Of a DNA stretch of 64,000 bases, positions 1 through 9,725 are shown piece after piece. Within the stretch, counting starts at the first letter, position 1. Each line of letters opens with the position of its first letter. The translations under genes were made by a program, and so were the position numbers. Origin of the DNA: Cognatitamlana onchidii (GTDB lineage: Bacteria; Bacteroidota; Bacteroidia; Flavobacteriales; Flavobacteriaceae); assembly GCF_004804355.1 (NCBI RefSeq), contig NZ_SRWZ01000002.1:372001-436000 (forward strand). Direction: 5' to 3'. The notes beneath the pieces were generated by a model that was not told the DNA's origin, did not search any database, and saw nothing but the letters and a program-made list of their open reading frames with translations.

Positions 1-2
1 AA

Positions 3-218
3 AGACAGGGGCCTATTCAAGCGGTAAGACAGGATAATTGGAAAGCTGTAAAGTTCGATAAAAAACCTGTTGAATTATATGATTTAAGTAATGATATACG
101 CGAGCAAAATAATATTGCAGAACAGTATCCAGAGAAGGCAAATGAGCTATTACATTTTATCAAATATTCTAGAACAGAACATCCCGAGTTTCCTCTGATG
201 AAGAAGAAACAGAAATAA
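3..218 (+). CDS. Sulfatase, C-terminal end only (cut by window start)
   Basis: The open frame runs in from the left edge and stops at TAA 216-218, giving 71 residues. It contains the usual C-terminal pattern of S1-family sulfatases: a strand around QDNWKAVKF followed by ELYDLSNDIREQNN and a final helix. The catalytic formylglycine motif and the metal ligands lie outside the window, so only family membership can be inferred. It is 19 bp upstream of the GH106 gene and on the same strand, so it probably belongs to the same transcript and extends the polysaccharide locus leftwards. Confidence 0.8.
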   Translation, partial: RQGPIQAVRQDNWKAVKFDKKPVELYDLSNDIREQNNIAEQYPEKANELLHFIKYSRTEHPEFPLMKKKQK

Positions 219-237
219 TTACTATTTAAAGTTTTTT

Positions 238-3200
238 ATGAGAACTAAATATTCTATTTTAATCGCGATGAGTATTTGCTTTGCAGTGATGATGTTTTTT
301 ACGTCATGTATCGAAAATTCAAGCTCTACTAACGCAGAAAGCCTATTTCTTCAACAAAACTTCAAAAATCCACCAGCATCTTCGAAACCACGTACTATGT
401 GGTTTTGGATAAACGGAAATGTAACAAAAGAAGGCATTACAGCCGATCTAGAAGCCATGAAAAACGTTGGTATTCAGGGCGCTTTGATTTTTAATGTGAA
501 TTTAGGAAACCCTAAAGGTTTTGCTGATTATTTAAGTACGGCATGGCTAGATTTATTTCATTTTGCAGCCTCTGAAGCCAAACGGTTAAAACTCGAATTG
601 AGTTTTCATAATGGTGCCGGGTGGTCGTCAACAGGTGGACCATCAATCACCCCAGAATATGCGATGCAAGAACTGGTTTTTTCTGAAACCTCACATACCG
701 GAAATAGTACATTTAACGCTAAACTACCTCAGCCTAAAACACACTTAAATTATTATAGAGACATCGCCATTCTTGCTTTTCCTAAACCTAAAAACGACCA
801 GCGTATTGACGAATTAGATACAAAAATACTTTCGCATAAAGTTAGAAACCACCTAACGCCTGATAATAAGAATGTTTCTGATTTGGCAATAGTTAAAAAA
901 GCAGAAATTATCGATTTGACAACAAAGCTTTCGAAAGATGGAGTTTTAAAATGGCAAGCACCTAAAGGCGAATGGACTATTTTACGAATTGGACATACAC
1001 CAACTGGTGAAAAAAATCGTTTTCCGAGTGATGGCGGACGTGGTTTAGAATGCGATAAAATGAATAAAAAAGCGGTTGATGTTTTTTGGCAAGGTGGCAT
1101 CCAACCCATTATTAAAAAATTAGATACTTTAATAGGTACTGCTGTCACAAGATGCCATATTGATAGCTACGAGGTAGGTACTACAAACTGGACAGCAAAT
1201 TTCGCTGAAGAATTTAAAAACCTTCGTTCTTACAACTGTAAAGCATATTTACCTGCATTAGCTGGTTACTATATAGAAAACGGCGAAGAAACGGAACGTT
1301 TTCTTTGGGATTTTAGACGCACTATTGGAGATTTAATTGCTAAGAATTATTACGGTTATTTCGGTGAACTTTGCCATAAAAACGGCATGCAATTTTCTAC
1401 AGAACCCTATTGGGGACCATTTGATAGCATGCAAGTTGGTGCAACTGCAGATATGGTAATGTCAGAGTTTTGGAGTGGTAGTTTGGCCTTTTTTGACTCG
1501 CCAAAATTTGTTGCTTCGATTGCCAAATTAAATGGAAGCCCAATTGCCGAAGCAGAATCTTTTACTGGTGTGGGAGGCTGGAACCAACATCCAGGTACAC
1601 TAAAAGCCATGGGCGATTTGGCCTGGGCGCAAGGTATCAATCGCTTTGTTTTTCACTGTTATGTACACCAACCTTGGAATGTTGGACCTGGATTGACTTT
1701 ACAGGTTTTTGGAACAGATTTTAACCGTTTAAATACGTGGTGGAATCAGAGCAAACCTTTTGTAAATTATATCAGTAGAGGTCAGTTTTTATTGCAACAA
1801 GGTACTTCTGTAGCCGATGTGTTAGTATTTACAGGAGAAGCATCTCCCAATGACGCCTTATTAATGCCAGAAATAAAAAAATTAGGATATGATTATGATG
1901 TGATTGGGTCTAACAAGATAAATTCATTAACGGTTAAGGATGGTTTAGTGTGTACATCGGTTGGTGAAAAATATCAAGCTTTGGTGTTACCTTCAAACGA
2001 ATGGATGACACCAGAAACGGTTACTAAGATTAAAGAACTAGCCAATATAGGAGCACAAATTAGTGGTCCAAAACCAAAAAAATCGCCAAGTCTTGAAAAG
2101 TATCCTACTTGCGATGAAAAGGTTGTTGAGTTAGCTGATAATTTATGGAATTCGGGTGTTATTAAAGATAACTCGATTTTAGATGTTTTAAAAAACGGCA
2201 CATTACCTCCCGATTTTTCTATTGAAGAAGAAAGTCAGGAATCCATAGATTTTATTCACAGAAAAACAGAAGATACCGACATTTATTTTGTAGTAAATTC
2301 TAAGAAAGAAAGTCGAGAGTTAGCCTGTCGTTTTCGAGTATCAGGAAAACAACCTGAGCTTTGGAATGCCGAAACCGGAGAAATAACTAAGGCTGCAATA
2401 TGGCATAAAAATGATGATGGTACTACAACAGTATCAATTTCGTTTGAGCCAGAAGGTTCTGTTTTTGTGGTTTTTAGAAATCCGACACATTCAGATCAAC
2501 ATATTGTAAATGCTGAAATGAAGTTGAAAAATCCAGTAGTAAAGCCCCTTTCAAACTTGAAAATTATCAAAGCAGAATATGGAACATTTTTACCTGATGG
2601 CTTGGTTGATGTCACGGAGGTAGTTGCAAACAGGATTCAAAATAATGGATTAAATATACACGCGACTAGAGAACTTTCTATAGGAGATCCTGCCCCAGGT
2701 TACAAAAAAGAATTGCGCATTCAATATAAAATAGGAGAAGCGGTCTTCGAAAAAAATGCCATGGAAAGAGAATGGTTAGAAATTGACGCTCCTGCTAGCG
2801 GTAAACTAGAAATCTTAAAAGCTGTCTTTGGAAAGTTTACTAGAGGTGTTAATGGCATCCCCCCAAACAAACCAGTTTTTGATGTAACTGAAAAAGTAAA
2901 ATTAATGGTTGCTTCAGGTGTATATGAAATTCCAGTAAATGATGGTTTCCTTGAAGGAAAAGAAATTAAGACAAAGAAAGCCCTACGCGTTATTTACACA
3001 ACTAATAATGAAGAGAAAAAGGTTGCTGTTTCCAATGGAGAGATATTAAAATTGACTCAAGCAACATCAGAACCAAAATTAGTATTTGAAGATGATAAAG
3101 TGAATTTGGTTACACCCTTTGCGGGAGAAATAAAATACGAATCTTCAAACGGAAAAACCAAAACGTTAAAAGTAAAATCAATACCAGAGCCTATTGATTT

Positions 3201-3753
3201 ATCTAATGATTGGCAAGTAAGCTTCCCGCTAATAAACAAAGATACTTTAGAAACTACATTTAATCAATTGATTTCTTGGTCGGATGCTTTAGAAGAAGAT
3301 ATTCGTTATTTTTCGGGGACAGCTAGCTATAAAAAGGAGTTTCAAATCCCTACAAAACTTATAAAATCGTGTTATTCTTTAGAATTAGATTTAAGTAATG
3401 TTAAGGTAATTGCTGAAGTGATTCTTAATGGAGAAAACCTTGGAATTTTATGGAAAACCCCATATAGAATCAATCTTGATGATGCAATATTAAAGGGTAC
3501 AAATACACTTGAAATAAAAATTACAAACCTTTGGCCAAATAGATTAATTGGAGATGAGCAATTAGCATTAGATTATGAGCGCAAAGGACCACATATAAAA
3601 CAATGGCCCAAGTGGCTTTTAAACAATACCAATCGACCAACAGAACGTGTAACTCTAGCTGCGTTTAAACATTATAATAAAAACTCAGAACTTTTACCAT
3701 CTGGTTTAATAGGTCCTGTTAAAATTAGTGTTTCAAAAGTCAAGAAGTTATAG
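238..3753 (+). CDS. GH106-like alpha-L-rhamnosidase, exported lipoprotein
   Basis: This 1171-residue protein begins with a lipoprotein signal (FFTSC, Cys24), so it should be membrane-anchored in the periplasm or at the cell surface. Residues about 50-90 carry the GH106 start pattern (MWFWINGNVTKEGI...DLEAM). DSYEVGTTNWT, AEAESFTG and HCYVHQPW follow in the order seen in the family. The last ~150 residues form a galactose-binding-like beta-sandwich (SYKKEF...LNGENLGILWKTPYRI). GH106 enzymes remove terminal alpha-L-rhamnose; BT0986 of Bacteroides is the known model. Length is typical. It follows a sulfatase tail and precedes a complete sulfatase, which suggests desulfation coupled to rhamnose release. 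The exact linkage cannot be read from sequence. Confidence 0.86.
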   Translation: MRTKYSILIAMSICFAVMMFFTSCIENSSSTNAESLFLQQNFKNPPASSKPRTMWFWINGNVTKEGITADLEAMKNVGIQGALIFNVNLGNPKGFADYLSTAWLDLFHFAASEAKRLKLELSFHNGAGWSSTGGPSITPEYAMQELVFSETSHTGNSTFNAKLPQPKTHLNYYRDIAILAFPKPKNDQRIDELDTKILSHKVRNHLTPDNKNVSDLAIVKKAEIIDLTTKLSKDGVLKWQAPKGEWTILRIGHTPTGEKNRFPSDGGRGLECDKMNKKAVDVFWQGGIQPIIKKLDTLIGTAVTRCHIDSYEVGTTNWTANFAEEFKNLRSYNCKAYLPALAGYYIENGEETERFLWDFRRTIGDLIAKNYYGYFGELCHKNGMQFSTEPYWGPFDSMQVGATADMVMSEFWSGSLAFFDSPKFVASIAKLNGSPIAEAESFTGVGGWNQHPGTLKAMGDLAWAQGINRFVFHCYVHQPWNVGPGLTLQVFGTDFNRLNTWWNQSKPFVNYISRGQFLLQQGTSVADVLVFTGEASPNDALLMPEIKKLGYDYDVIGSNKINSLTVKDGLVCTSVGEKYQALVLPSNEWMTPETVTKIKELANIGAQISGPKPKKSPSLEKYPTCDEKVVELADNLWNSGVIKDNSILDVLKNGTLPPDFSIEEESQESIDFIHRKTEDTDIYFVVNSKKESRELACRFRVSGKQPELWNAETGEITKAAIWHKNDDGTTTVSISFEPEGSVFVVFRNPTHSDQHIVNAEMKLKNPVVKPLSNLKIIKAEYGTFLPDGLVDVTEVVANRIQNNGLNIHATRELSIGDPAPGYKKELRIQYKIGEAVFEKNAMEREWLEIDAPASGKLEILKAVFGKFTRGVNGIPPNKPVFDVTEKVKLMVASGVYEIPVNDGFLEGKEIKTKKALRVIYTTNNEEKKVAVSNGEILKLTQATSEPKLVFEDDKVNLVTPFAGEIKYESSNGKTKTLKVKSIPEPIDLSNDWQVSFPLINKDTLETTFNQLISWSDALEEDIRYFSGTASYKKEFQIPTKLIKSCYSLELDLSNVKVIAEVILNGENLGILWKTPYRINLDDAILKGTNTLEIKITNLWPNRLIGDEQLALDYERKGPHIKQWPKWLLNNTNRPTERVTLAAFKHYNKNSELLPSGLIGPVKISVSKVKKL

Positions 3754-3815
3754 AAAATTAAAACAAAGTTTATTGAAGTTAATTTAAGCTTTAAATTAGC
3801 TAACAAAATTAAAAT

Positions 3816-5201
3816 ATGATGCGAATAATACTCTTAAGTTTAGTGTTACTAATATGTGTAGCTTGCAAAACCAAGCAAGACACAACCATACCCAATATTA
3901 TTATTATAAATGTTGATGACATGGGTTGGAGAGATGTTGGTTTTATGGGTAGCGAATATTACGAAACACCAAATATTGATGCGCTTTCTGCTCAAGGTAT
4001 AGTGTTTACCAATGGTTATGCGGCATCAGCAAATTGCGCCCCAAGTAGAGCCTGTTTAATGACGGGGTTATGGACACCACGTCATGGAATTTACACGGTA
4101 AATTCTTCTGAAAGAGGACAATCAAAAGACAGAAAACTTATTCCAACACCAAATACAACCATATTAGCATCAACTCATGCAATCATTCCTAAAGTTTTAA
4201 AAAAGAACGGTTATAAAACCTGTCATGCAGGGAAATGGCACTTGAGTCACAACCCCTTAGAATATGGGTTTGATGTGAATATTGGTGGGGCACATAACGG
4301 ACTTCCCAAAAGTTATTATCCACCCTATAAAAATGTTAAAATTGAAAATGGTAAGAGCGAATATTTAACCGATTTGATAATGGAAAACACATTGAAATTT
4401 GTAGATACAATTTCATCCCCATTTTTCTTGTATTATTCGCCTTATGCTGTACACACACCCATAATGCCAGTAGATAGCTTATTACCTAAATACAAAAATA
4501 AGGTGCCTTGGAATGGTCAAGGAAATCCAAAGTACGCAACTATGGTAGATAATCTAGATAGAAATATTGGGTTGCTCATCAAAACATTAAAAGACAAAAA
4601 TCTTTTTGATAAGACTTTTTTTGTATTTACCTCAGATAATGGTGGTTTGTATGGTATTACTAAACAAAAACCCTTGCGAGCAGGAAAGGGAAGCTACTTT
4701 GAAGGCGGTATTCGTGAACCTTTTTTCTTCGTTTATAACGACAAAATTAAACCTAATGCAAAAAGTGAAGTACCCATAACCAATCTCGATATTTTTCCAA
4801 CAATTTTGGAGTATGCAGGGATTGAAAATGCGCAACTTGAATTAGATGGAAATAATCTTTCGTCAGTTTTAGAGGGTAAAACAGAAACACTAGAGCGACC
4901 TTTGTTTTGGCATTTCCCTATCTATCTTCAGGCTTATTATAGAAACGATAATGAAAATAGAGACCCTTTATTTAGAACACGCCCAGGTTCTGTAATACGA
5001 AAAGGCGATTGGAAATTACATTATTATTTTGAAGACGATGGTATAGAATTGTACAATTTAGCTGAAGACATTGGCGAACGTAATAATTTGGCATCAGCAA
5101 ATCCAAGTAAAAAAGAAGAATTGTTAACAGACTTGAAAAACTGGTGGGGAGCAACCAAAGCACCAATTCCAACGGAGTTAAATCCTGAATACCAGAATTA
5201 A
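3816..5201 (+). CDS. S1-family sulfatase, lipoprotein
   Basis: This 461-residue exported sulfatase has a lipoprotein signal ending CVAC (Cys17). The N-terminal metal-binding strand NVDDMGW supplies Asp34-Asp35. The sulfatase signature C74-A-P-S-R78 is complete, so Cys74 can be converted to formylglycine. A second metal-binding stretch, TSDNGG, and the C-terminal GDWKLHYYF...ELYNLAED pattern are present. It would remove ester sulfate from sugar units so that the neighbouring rhamnosidases can act. The 62-bp gap after the GH106 gene has no clear promoter, so co-transcription is likely. The subfamily and the position of the sulfate removed cannot be assigned by eye. Confidence 0.92.
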   Translation: MMRIILLSLVLLICVACKTKQDTTIPNIIIINVDDMGWRDVGFMGSEYYETPNIDALSAQGIVFTNGYAASANCAPSRACLMTGLWTPRHGIYTVNSSERGQSKDRKLIPTPNTTILASTHAIIPKVLKKNGYKTCHAGKWHLSHNPLEYGFDVNIGGAHNGLPKSYYPPYKNVKIENGKSEYLTDLIMENTLKFVDTISSPFFLYYSPYAVHTPIMPVDSLLPKYKNKVPWNGQGNPKYATMVDNLDRNIGLLIKTLKDKNLFDKTFFVFTSDNGGLYGITKQKPLRAGKGSYFEGGIREPFFFVYNDKIKPNAKSEVPITNLDIFPTILEYAGIENAQLELDGNNLSSVLEGKTETLERPLFWHFPIYLQAYYRNDNENRDPLFRTRPGSVIRKGDWKLHYYFEDDGIELYNLAEDIGERNNLASANPSKKEELLTDLKNWWGATKAPIPTELNPEYQN

Positions 5202-5263
5202 GCTTTGAATTAACTTTTTTAGTCCAAATTTTGAAAATAATTAAAGCTAAATCTAAATATTCT

Positions 5264-6508
5264 ATGATAAACAATACAACAGAATTTGATGATAAAACAC
5301 CATTTATAAGGATTTTTTTACTTGTTTTAGCTATTTGTTTTTTGGTATTATTTCAAATTGAGGCACAATCAAAACATGATACAAGAGCGTATTGGGTATC
5401 TACCATGACAAAAATTGCAGACCCAGTACTTAATAATTTGAGTAAAGAAACGCTTAAGCAAAACATGCCAGTGAGATTTGGCAATGTAGACCGTACTTCA
5501 GTAACACATTTGGAGGCTTTTGGGCGACTGCTGGCAGGTATTGCACCTTGGTTAGAACTTGGAGCTGATGAAACTGATGAGGGTAAATTACGTTTGCGAT
5601 ACATCGAGTTATCAAGAAAATGTATTACTAATTCTGTAAATCCTGAGTCGCCTGACTTCTTGAATTTTAACCAAGGCAATCAACCATTAGTTGATACAGC
5701 TTTTATGGCACATGGACTCTTAAGAGCTTACAATCAGCTTTGGTTACCTTTAGATGAAATGACTAAAACTAATGTGTTGAAAGCATTTAAGTCTAGTCGT
5801 GTTATAATAAAGAAAGGTAATAATTGGGAATTGTTTACAGCCATGGTTGAGGCATTTATTTTAAAGGTTGAAGGTTCTTGCGAACTTGACCAGATTGAAT
5901 CTGCATTACAACATCATGAGGATTGGTATAAAGGTGGAGGCTATTACGGCGATGGTCCCCATTTTGTTTGGGATTATTACAATAGTTATGTTATTCAACC
6001 CATGTTACTCGATATTTCAAAAGTAATGGTTGAAAAAGGAATAAAGACTGAAAAGCATTATCAAAAATATTTAGGAAGAGCCATAAGATACGCGTTGGTG
6101 CAAGAACATTTTATCTCTCCAGAAGGTACTTATCCGCCTTTAGGAAGGTCTTTGGCTTATCGTTTTGGGGCGTTTCAAACTTTAGCGCAAGTGGCACTTG
6201 AAAAAGAGTTGCCAGAATCTATAAAACCAGAACAGGTGCGTAGTGCTCTTTCAGAAGTTATTTATAGGAGCATTGAAGCGCCTAATACCTTCGATGAGGA
6301 AGGATGGTTGCATATTGGAATTGTTGGTCATCAACCCGGTATTGGGGAACGTTATATCTCAACTGGAAGTTTGTATTTATGTAGCGTGGGAATGTTACCG
6401 CTGGGGTTACCTGCGTCAAATCCCTTTTGGTCTGAACCCGCAGCAAATTGGACTTCAAAGAAAGTCTGGAAAGGTTTAGACGTGAAATCATCATTTAGAA
6501 AGAAATAA
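5264..6508 (+). CDS. DUF2264 family protein, exported
   Basis: The protein is recognisable as DUF2264 by HDTRAYWVSTMTKIADPVL and EAFGRLLAGIAPWLELG near the N-terminus and GGGYYGDGPHFVWDYYNSYVIQPML in the middle. I chose ATG 5264 over the in-frame TTG at 5231 because it gives a compact signal peptide (hydrophobic IRIFLLVLAICFLVLF, then EAQS). The family is expected to form an alpha/alpha barrel like those of unsaturated-uronyl hydrolases and some newly classified glycoside hydrolases. The exact activity is unknown to me. Its position between two sulfatases suggests it acts on uronic-acid-containing oligosaccharides released in the periplasm, which is an inference. Confidence 0.75.
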   Translation: MINNTTEFDDKTPFIRIFLLVLAICFLVLFQIEAQSKHDTRAYWVSTMTKIADPVLNNLSKETLKQNMPVRFGNVDRTSVTHLEAFGRLLAGIAPWLELGADETDEGKLRLRYIELSRKCITNSVNPESPDFLNFNQGNQPLVDTAFMAHGLLRAYNQLWLPLDEMTKTNVLKAFKSSRVIIKKGNNWELFTAMVEAFILKVEGSCELDQIESALQHHEDWYKGGGYYGDGPHFVWDYYNSYVIQPMLLDISKVMVEKGIKTEKHYQKYLGRAIRYALVQEHFISPEGTYPPLGRSLAYRFGAFQTLAQVALEKELPESIKPEQVRSALSEVIYRSIEAPNTFDEEGWLHIGIVGHQPGIGERYISTGSLYLCSVGMLPLGLPASNPFWSEPAANWTSKKVWKGLDVKSSFRKK

Positions 6509-6511
6509 ATT

Positions 6512-6690
6512 AGGTATGGCAACAAGTTTCTAAGTTTTGTAAATATCTACTAGAGTTTTAATGTTAAACTTCTGGAGATTTACCGAAAAGAATGATATGA
6601 TTCAAAAACATAATGGACTATTCCCGCACAAATTTTGGAAATTCTATTATTGGTAGTTCTTGTTTATGCAGGAAATTCAAAGTAATTTGT
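6512..6690 (+). pseudogene. Decayed 3' fragment of a rhaT-like permease gene
   Basis: The 280-bp gap between the DUF2264 and sulfatase genes is not random. Bases from about 6574 (CTTCTGGAGATTTACCG) through AAAAGAATG match the 3' part of rhaT at about 10656-10681 with few differences. The resemblance extends both ways: TCTACT before it, AATGGACTATT after it, and GGAAATTC at the end where rhaT has GGAAATTCG before its stop. Frame is lost and stops are present. It is a relic of a second rhamnose-permease gene, either an old duplication or the former position of the current gene. Confidence 0.65.
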
Positions 6691-6788
6691 CGTTTTTTAA
6701 ATTTAAACCCAGGACTACAGAAGATAGAGGTTTCTAATTTTTTACAATTTTCGAGAATTAATAAAATCTAAAAATTGATATTTCAAAA

Positions 6789-8249
6789 ATGAATTTTTCA
6801 AACTCAAAAATACTTTTATTAGTTTTTGCTGTTGTTATAGTTTTTTCATGCAAAAACAAAACTACTGAAGTTAAAAATGAACAACAAAAACCCAATCTGC
6901 TCTTTATTTTTGCAGACCAATACAGGCAAGCATCTTTAGGCTTTTTAAAAGAAGACCCTGTGTACACACCAAACATAGACCAGCTGGCAAAAGAAGGTGT
7001 GTTTTTTAGTGAAGCCGTAGCCAACAATCCATTGTGTAGTCCTTATAGAGCCATGTTAATGACCGGGCGCTATTCACTTTCCACTGGCGTTGTAGAAAAT
7101 TGTAACTCCCAACGCACAGAATTTGGTAACTACTTAAAGAAAGATGAGGTTTGTATTTCAGATGTTTTAGTTGGCAATGGCTATAGTGCCGGTTACGTAG
7201 GTAAATGGCATTTAGATGGTCCAGAACCTACAGCACCAGATGTAAAGCGTATTTGGGATACTTGGTGTCCACCAGATAGAAGACATGGGTTCTCTTTTTG
7301 GTATGCATATGGTACACATAACAGACACAACGATCCGTATTATTGGACAACCGATGGCGGAGAAGAGGATAAAATTTATCCAAAGCAATGGTCTGCTTTG
7401 CATGAAGCCAATGTTGTTATTGATTATTTAGAAAATACTGAAAACCAAAGAAAACCAGATGAACCTTTTGCATTGTTTTGGTCCATAAATCCGCCGCATA
7501 CACCGTTTAAACAAGTGCCAGAACGATACAAAGAACGTTATGAAGGGTTAAGTTATAAGGATGTTCTAAACCGGCCAAATGTTCAATTTACTGATAATCA
7601 CGAATTAAAAAGAGGAGACCATGGCGTAGAAAAACGCTTGGATCAAGCGACTGATTATTTTGCATCTGTTAATGGTGTTGATGATCAAATAGGCCGTGTT
7701 ATCGAAAAGTTAAAGGAGAAAGGTTTATATGAAAATACTATTATTGTGTTTTCTGCCGATCATGGCGAAATGTTAGGAAGCCAAGGGTTAATGCATAAAA
7801 ATGTTTGGTTTAAAGAGGCTTATAAAATTCCTCTGATAATTCATTATCCAAAAAAAGTTAAACCTAAACACGAAGATTTGTTAATAAGCGTTCCAGACTA
7901 TATGCCAACGCTGTTGGGGTTAATGAATTTAAACACTGAAATTCCTAAAGCTGTTGAAGGTATTGATTATTCCGATGTGTTCTTCAATAAAGAGGTCATA
8001 CGCCCAGAAAAGCAGTTATATTTTGGAGGAAAAAGTTTCGCTTCTAAAGGAGATGCGCGTGGTTTTAGAACAAAAGAGTATACCTACGCAGTGGTTAAGC
8101 ACGAAAGTGGAGATAAATTTCATTACCTCTATCATGATACTATAGATCCTTACCAGATGACAAATATTTGGGGAAAAGATGCCAATTTAGATGCTAAGAT
8201 GGAAAAAGAATTAGCGGACTTACTGACTTCTATGAACGACCCTTGGTAA
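6789..8249 (+). CDS. S1-family sulfatase, lipoprotein
   Basis: This 486-residue sulfatase has a lipoprotein signal ending VFSC (Cys21). The signature C83-S-P-Y-R87 is complete. The first metal strand reads FADQYRQ, so the second Asp of the common DD pair is Gln here, as in many S1 sulfatases. NPPHTPF and SADHGEMLGSQGLMHKNVWFKEAYKIPLI are typical of a subfamily distinct from the sulfatases at 3816 and 28444. Different sulfatases in one locus usually attack different sulfate positions. The gene ends 7 bp before the enolase-like gene, so the two are probably co-transcribed. Confidence 0.92.
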   Translation: MNFSNSKILLLVFAVVIVFSCKNKTTEVKNEQQKPNLLFIFADQYRQASLGFLKEDPVYTPNIDQLAKEGVFFSEAVANNPLCSPYRAMLMTGRYSLSTGVVENCNSQRTEFGNYLKKDEVCISDVLVGNGYSAGYVGKWHLDGPEPTAPDVKRIWDTWCPPDRRHGFSFWYAYGTHNRHNDPYYWTTDGGEEDKIYPKQWSALHEANVVIDYLENTENQRKPDEPFALFWSINPPHTPFKQVPERYKERYEGLSYKDVLNRPNVQFTDNHELKRGDHGVEKRLDQATDYFASVNGVDDQIGRVIEKLKEKGLYENTIIVFSADHGEMLGSQGLMHKNVWFKEAYKIPLIIHYPKKVKPKHEDLLISVPDYMPTLLGLMNLNTEIPKAVEGIDYSDVFFNKEVIRPEKQLYFGGKSFASKGDARGFRTKEYTYAVVKHESGDKFHYLYHDTIDPYQMTNIWGKDANLDAKMEKELADLLTSMNDPW

Positions 8250-8256
8250 AAACAAT

Positions 8257-9486
8257 ATGAAAACAAACAGACGCGATTTTATAAAAAGCATGTCGGCACT
8301 TGGTATAGTTGGTGCAACATACCCATTATTATCTGCTTGCGTAGGTAAAGATGGAACTGAATATTTGAACGAAAAGATTACTGAAATCGAAGTTTTTCGA
8401 TACGATATTAATATACCTAGATATTTTTCTTGGGGGACATGGCATAACCGCCAGCATTTGTTTATCAAGATTTCCTCAGGAGAATTTTACGGATGGACAG
8501 AAACACCAGCATCTAAAAACAATCCTAACTTTAAACCAACAGACTGGGTTAAATATCTAAAACAGTTTAAAGGTTTAACAATAGGAGAGGCTCAAAAGTT
8601 ATTAGCGTCAGAGCAAGTTTTGGGGTCAAAGCGCTCTCTTAAAATGTTAGAATCTTTAGATATGGCATTACTGGACTTATCAGGTAGACTTCAAAATAAA
8701 TCAGCAACAGAATTATTAGGTTTATTGGGAAGTGATCCAGTTCCGGGCCTCTATTGTATTCTAGATAAGGACGAGAATAAGGTGAGAGCAGAAGCTCAAA
8801 AAAGTATCGAACAGAACCTCGGGCATCATATGAAGTTTAAAATGTATGGGGATGAAACGGTAGATATGACATTGCTTAATACCATTAGAGATGTTTTAGG
8901 TGATGAAGCGATGGTAATTTCAGACGTCAATAAAGGCTATAAAAAGTGGAAATCGCTTGACGAATTAAAGGCTATTTTAGAACGTTTTAAAGATGGTGGA
9001 CTAGATGCTATTGAAGACCCAGCACATTTAAAAACAGAACAATGGATACAACTACAAGATATGGTTGGCGATTTAACTTTAATTCCAGATGCCCCTATGC
9101 GACCGGCATGGAAAGGGTTAAATACTATAGCGGCTGGAATGGGAAGAATTTACAACTTGCACCCTTCTACCATGGGAAGCCTTAAGCATACGGTTCAATT
9201 AGCAAATAAAGTTAAGGGTATGGATGCTAAAGTTATGATAGGAGACGATAGTTTAGTTGGGCCTGCATGTTCTGCTTGGCAACAAATAGCCATTGGGGCT
9301 GGTGCTACTTGGGTGGAAGCTATTGAGAAAGAAGAAGATTCTAAAAATTATATAGATTGTTTGATAAAGAAACCAACTTACAAAGAAAGTAATGGTTATT
9401 ATTCGTTGAATCCAACAGCAGGTTTCGGAGTGGAGTTAGATACGAAAAGATTAAGAAAAGTATGTGAATTTCATACAAAAATATAG
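8257..9486 (+). CDS. Enolase-superfamily (mandelate racemase-like) protein with Tat lipoprotein signal
   Basis: The N-terminus is a twin-arginine signal (NRRDFIKS) followed by LLSAC (Cys28), so the protein should be exported folded and lipidated. The body is an enolase-superfamily barrel: KFK (the K-x-K position), ISDVNKGYK and AIEDPAHL as acidic metal ligands, IPDAPMRP, and a late GAGATWVEAIEKEED strand. Most relatives are cytosolic acid-sugar dehydratases such as L-rhamnonate dehydratase; periplasmic versions are much less described. Length of 409 residues is normal for the family plus a signal. With rhaT next door, a substrate derived from rhamnose or uronic acid is plausible but unproven. 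Confidence 0.8.
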   Translation: MKTNRRDFIKSMSALGIVGATYPLLSACVGKDGTEYLNEKITEIEVFRYDINIPRYFSWGTWHNRQHLFIKISSGEFYGWTETPASKNNPNFKPTDWVKYLKQFKGLTIGEAQKLLASEQVLGSKRSLKMLESLDMALLDLSGRLQNKSATELLGLLGSDPVPGLYCILDKDENKVRAEAQKSIEQNLGHHMKFKMYGDETVDMTLLNTIRDVLGDEAMVISDVNKGYKKWKSLDELKAILERFKDGGLDAIEDPAHLKTEQWIQLQDMVGDLTLIPDAPMRPAWKGLNTIAAGMGRIYNLHPSTMGSLKHTVQLANKVKGMDAKVMIGDDSLVGPACSAWQQIAIGAGATWVEAIEKEEDSKNYIDCLIKKPTYKESNGYYSLNPTAGFGVELDTKRLRKVCEFHTKI

Positions 9487-9649
9487 TGTAGTATAAATAA
9501 ACATCTATGTATTGGATTAATAAAAAAATGTTATAATTGTTGTTCTTAGGTTATGTCCGTTTGCGCTAAATTGTAAAAGCAAATTTTACAAGGTAGGTTT
9601 TCAAAATGTCAGTTTTAATACTATTTTAATTTTGACGTTCTTAAATACT

Positions 9650-9694
9650 CATGATAGTGCAGGATGGTTTAAAATATGTCAAGAAGTAATTTAG
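9650..9694 (+). promoter_or_regulatory. Locus motif plus -7 box upstream of rhaT
   Basis: CATGATAGTGCAGGAT (9650-9665) is followed after exactly 21 bp by TAATTTAG (9687-9694), which fits the Bacteroidota -7 box TAnnTTTG at 5 of 6 fixed positions. The rhaT start codon is at 9726. The same motif and spacing occur upstream of four other units of the locus, so this is likely the binding site of the locus activator, at about -51 to -36. A second possible -7 box, TAATTTTG, lies at 9627-9634. Confidence 0.7.
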
Positions 9695-9725
9695 GGCCTT
9701 AGATTAGAATTTTAAAATAGTAAAT

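Noticed and set aside
753-1148. Long antisense open frames inside the GH106 and other large genes
   Set aside because: They lie wholly within well-supported genes on the opposite strand and have no recognisable family features.
6659-6674. A CAGGA-containing stretch upstream of the 6789 sulfatase resembling the locus motif
   Set aside because: It matches poorly, has no -7 box at 21 bp, and is explained as part of the decayed rhaT copy.
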